Below are positions 63,341 to 64,000 of a stretch of 64,000 bases of DNA, piece after piece; within the stretch, counting starts at the first letter, position 1; each line of letters opens with the position of its first letter. Location: contig CAMCYR010000003.1 in the NCBI GenBank assembly GCA_945885475.1, positions 61,998 through 125,997 of the forward strand. Reading direction: 5' to 3'. Under the pieces are notes generated by a model. It did not search any database. It was given only the letters and a program-made list of their open reading frames with translations, and was not told where the DNA came from. The DNA is from Chitinophaga pinensis. Its GTDB lineage: Bacteria; Bacteroidota; Bacteroidia; 2-12-FULL-35-15. The translations under genes were made by a program, and so were the position numbers.

Positions 63341-64000
63341 ATGAGTCTGAAGAAAAATGCAAGTAGCATCGTAGATGTTCCAAAAAAGGCAAAAGATATT
63401 GATCAGTTTGGGATTGATAAATATAAAAATGGATTAATCCAATTTATAAACAATTCGGATACTCCCATAACAATAGCCATTCAGGGTGAATGGGGTAGCG
63501 GCAAAACATCTCTACTAAATTCTTTGCAAGAAAAATTATGTGGCGATTATATCGGAGAAGAAGCGCTTCGTAATCACCAACATGATTTTTATGGCATATG
63601 GATTAATACATGGCAATATTCATTATTAAGAAGTCAAGAAGAAACATTAACCTCGATTGTTTCTAGTTTAAGTGCTCAAATTATAAATATTATAAACATT
63701 CGCCATAAATCTAGTTTAGAAAAATTTGGTAAATCGTTTCTTGGGTTTGGCGGAAAACTAATAAAAGGAGCTGTTTCAGTTGTTGCTGAGCATGCCGGAG
63801 GAGAATCGGCAGCAAGTGCTGTAGAAACAATTTTAGAAAGAGAAAAGGCGCATCAAACAATAAAGCATTTGAGAGATGAGCTTCAAATAGCTATTAACGA
63901 TTGTATTGAAAACGATAAAAAAAACGGACAAATAAAAAAGGGTTTTCTCATTTTTGTAGATGATCTCGATAGAATTGATCCGCCTGTTGCGGTTCAAATA
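63341..64000 (+). CDS. KAP-family P-loop NTPase (C-terminus outside window)
   Basis: 220 codons from ATG 63341, still open at the window end. It shows the KAP/STAND-like NTPase hallmarks: Walker A IQGEWGSGKTSLLNSL (residues 48-63), the WINTWQYSLL segment with its conserved tryptophan, and Walker B FLIFVDDLDRIDP at 202-214. The stretch from about 115 to 160 (FLGFGGKLIKGAVSVVAEHAG) is hydrophobic and small-residue-rich and may be a membrane insertion, as in many KAP proteins. KAP NTPases include the phage-exclusion protein PifA and several anti-phage components, so a defence role is possible. The rest of the gene must be read beyond the window. Confidence 0.85.
   Translation, partial: MSLKKNASSIVDVPKKAKDIDQFGIDKYKNGLIQFINNSDTPITIAIQGEWGSGKTSLLNSLQEKLCGDYIGEEALRNHQHDFYGIWINTWQYSLLRSQEETLTSIVSSLSAQIINIINIRHKSSLEKFGKSFLGFGGKLIKGAVSVVAEHAGGESAASAVETILEREKAHQTIKHLRDELQIAINDCIENDKKNGQIKKGFLIFVDDLDRIDPPVAVQI

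Overview
The window is AT-rich chromosomal DNA from a member of the Bacteroidota, probably a gliding or surface-adhering lineage. The evidence is: type IX secretion (T9SS) type A and type B C-terminal sorting domains on several proteins, a PorP/SprF-family outer-membrane protein, giant PKD-repeat proteins, a fused hemC-hemD gene, propeller-type sensor kinases, and promoters of the Bacteroidota TTG / TAnnTTTG type. I cannot name a genus or species from the sequence alone.

Layout. 1-4.5 kb (minus strand): start of a secreted protein, then heme genes hemB, hemCD and hemA. 5-9.3 kb (plus): the translation cluster rplM-rpsI-rpsB-tsf-pyrH-frr, punctuated by hairpin terminators. 9.3-19.1 kb: a GIY-YIG gene boxed in by 27-bp inverted palindromic repeats, a radical SAM/SPASM protein, two T9SS cargo proteins, a 96-bp tandem repeat array, an ABC exporter, rbfA, a LolC/E-like permease, dusB and a CPBP protease. 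19.1-24.4 kb: a LytS-type propeller kinase, a LytTR regulator and an NHL-repeat secreted protein. A 151-bp inverted-repeat relic lies upstream of the kinase. 24.5-27.5 kb (minus): a SpoIIE-type phosphatase and a YeiH-family transporter.

27.5-52.3 kb (minus): the centrepiece, a tightly packed eight-gene run of almost 25 kb. In transcription order it encodes an outer-membrane barrel protein (612 aa), a 2836-aa secreted repeat protein, a fibronectin-III protein, two tandem paralogs with a phage-tail-collar domain, a 1489-aa PKD/Ig protein with a type A sorting domain, a 1347-aa PKD protein with a type B sorting domain, and a PorP/SprF protein carrying a C-terminal SPOR-like domain. It reads as a self-contained cell-surface structure with its own exporter or anchor. 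Directly upstream is a NarX/NarL-type two-component pair (52.5-56.1 kb). An 18-bp motif, matching at 16 of 18 positions and in the same orientation relative to the downstream gene, occurs just upstream of the barrel gene promoter and again upstream of the divergent membrane-protein gene at 56383. It is a good candidate binding site for that regulator.

56.3-64 kb (plus): an accessory region. It holds a small membrane protein, two secreted proteins sharing an N-terminal module, a decayed stretch with a DASH-cryptochrome fragment and a relic related to the one at 19.1 kb, a DUF4116-repeat protein, a divergent GIY-YIG protein, a DUF2779 protein (Cas4-like nuclease fused to a DEDD exonuclease), a small PH-like protein, and the start of a KAP-family P-loop NTPase cut off by the window end. 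The last four could belong to a DNA-processing or defence locus. No rRNA, tRNA or CRISPR array was recognised.
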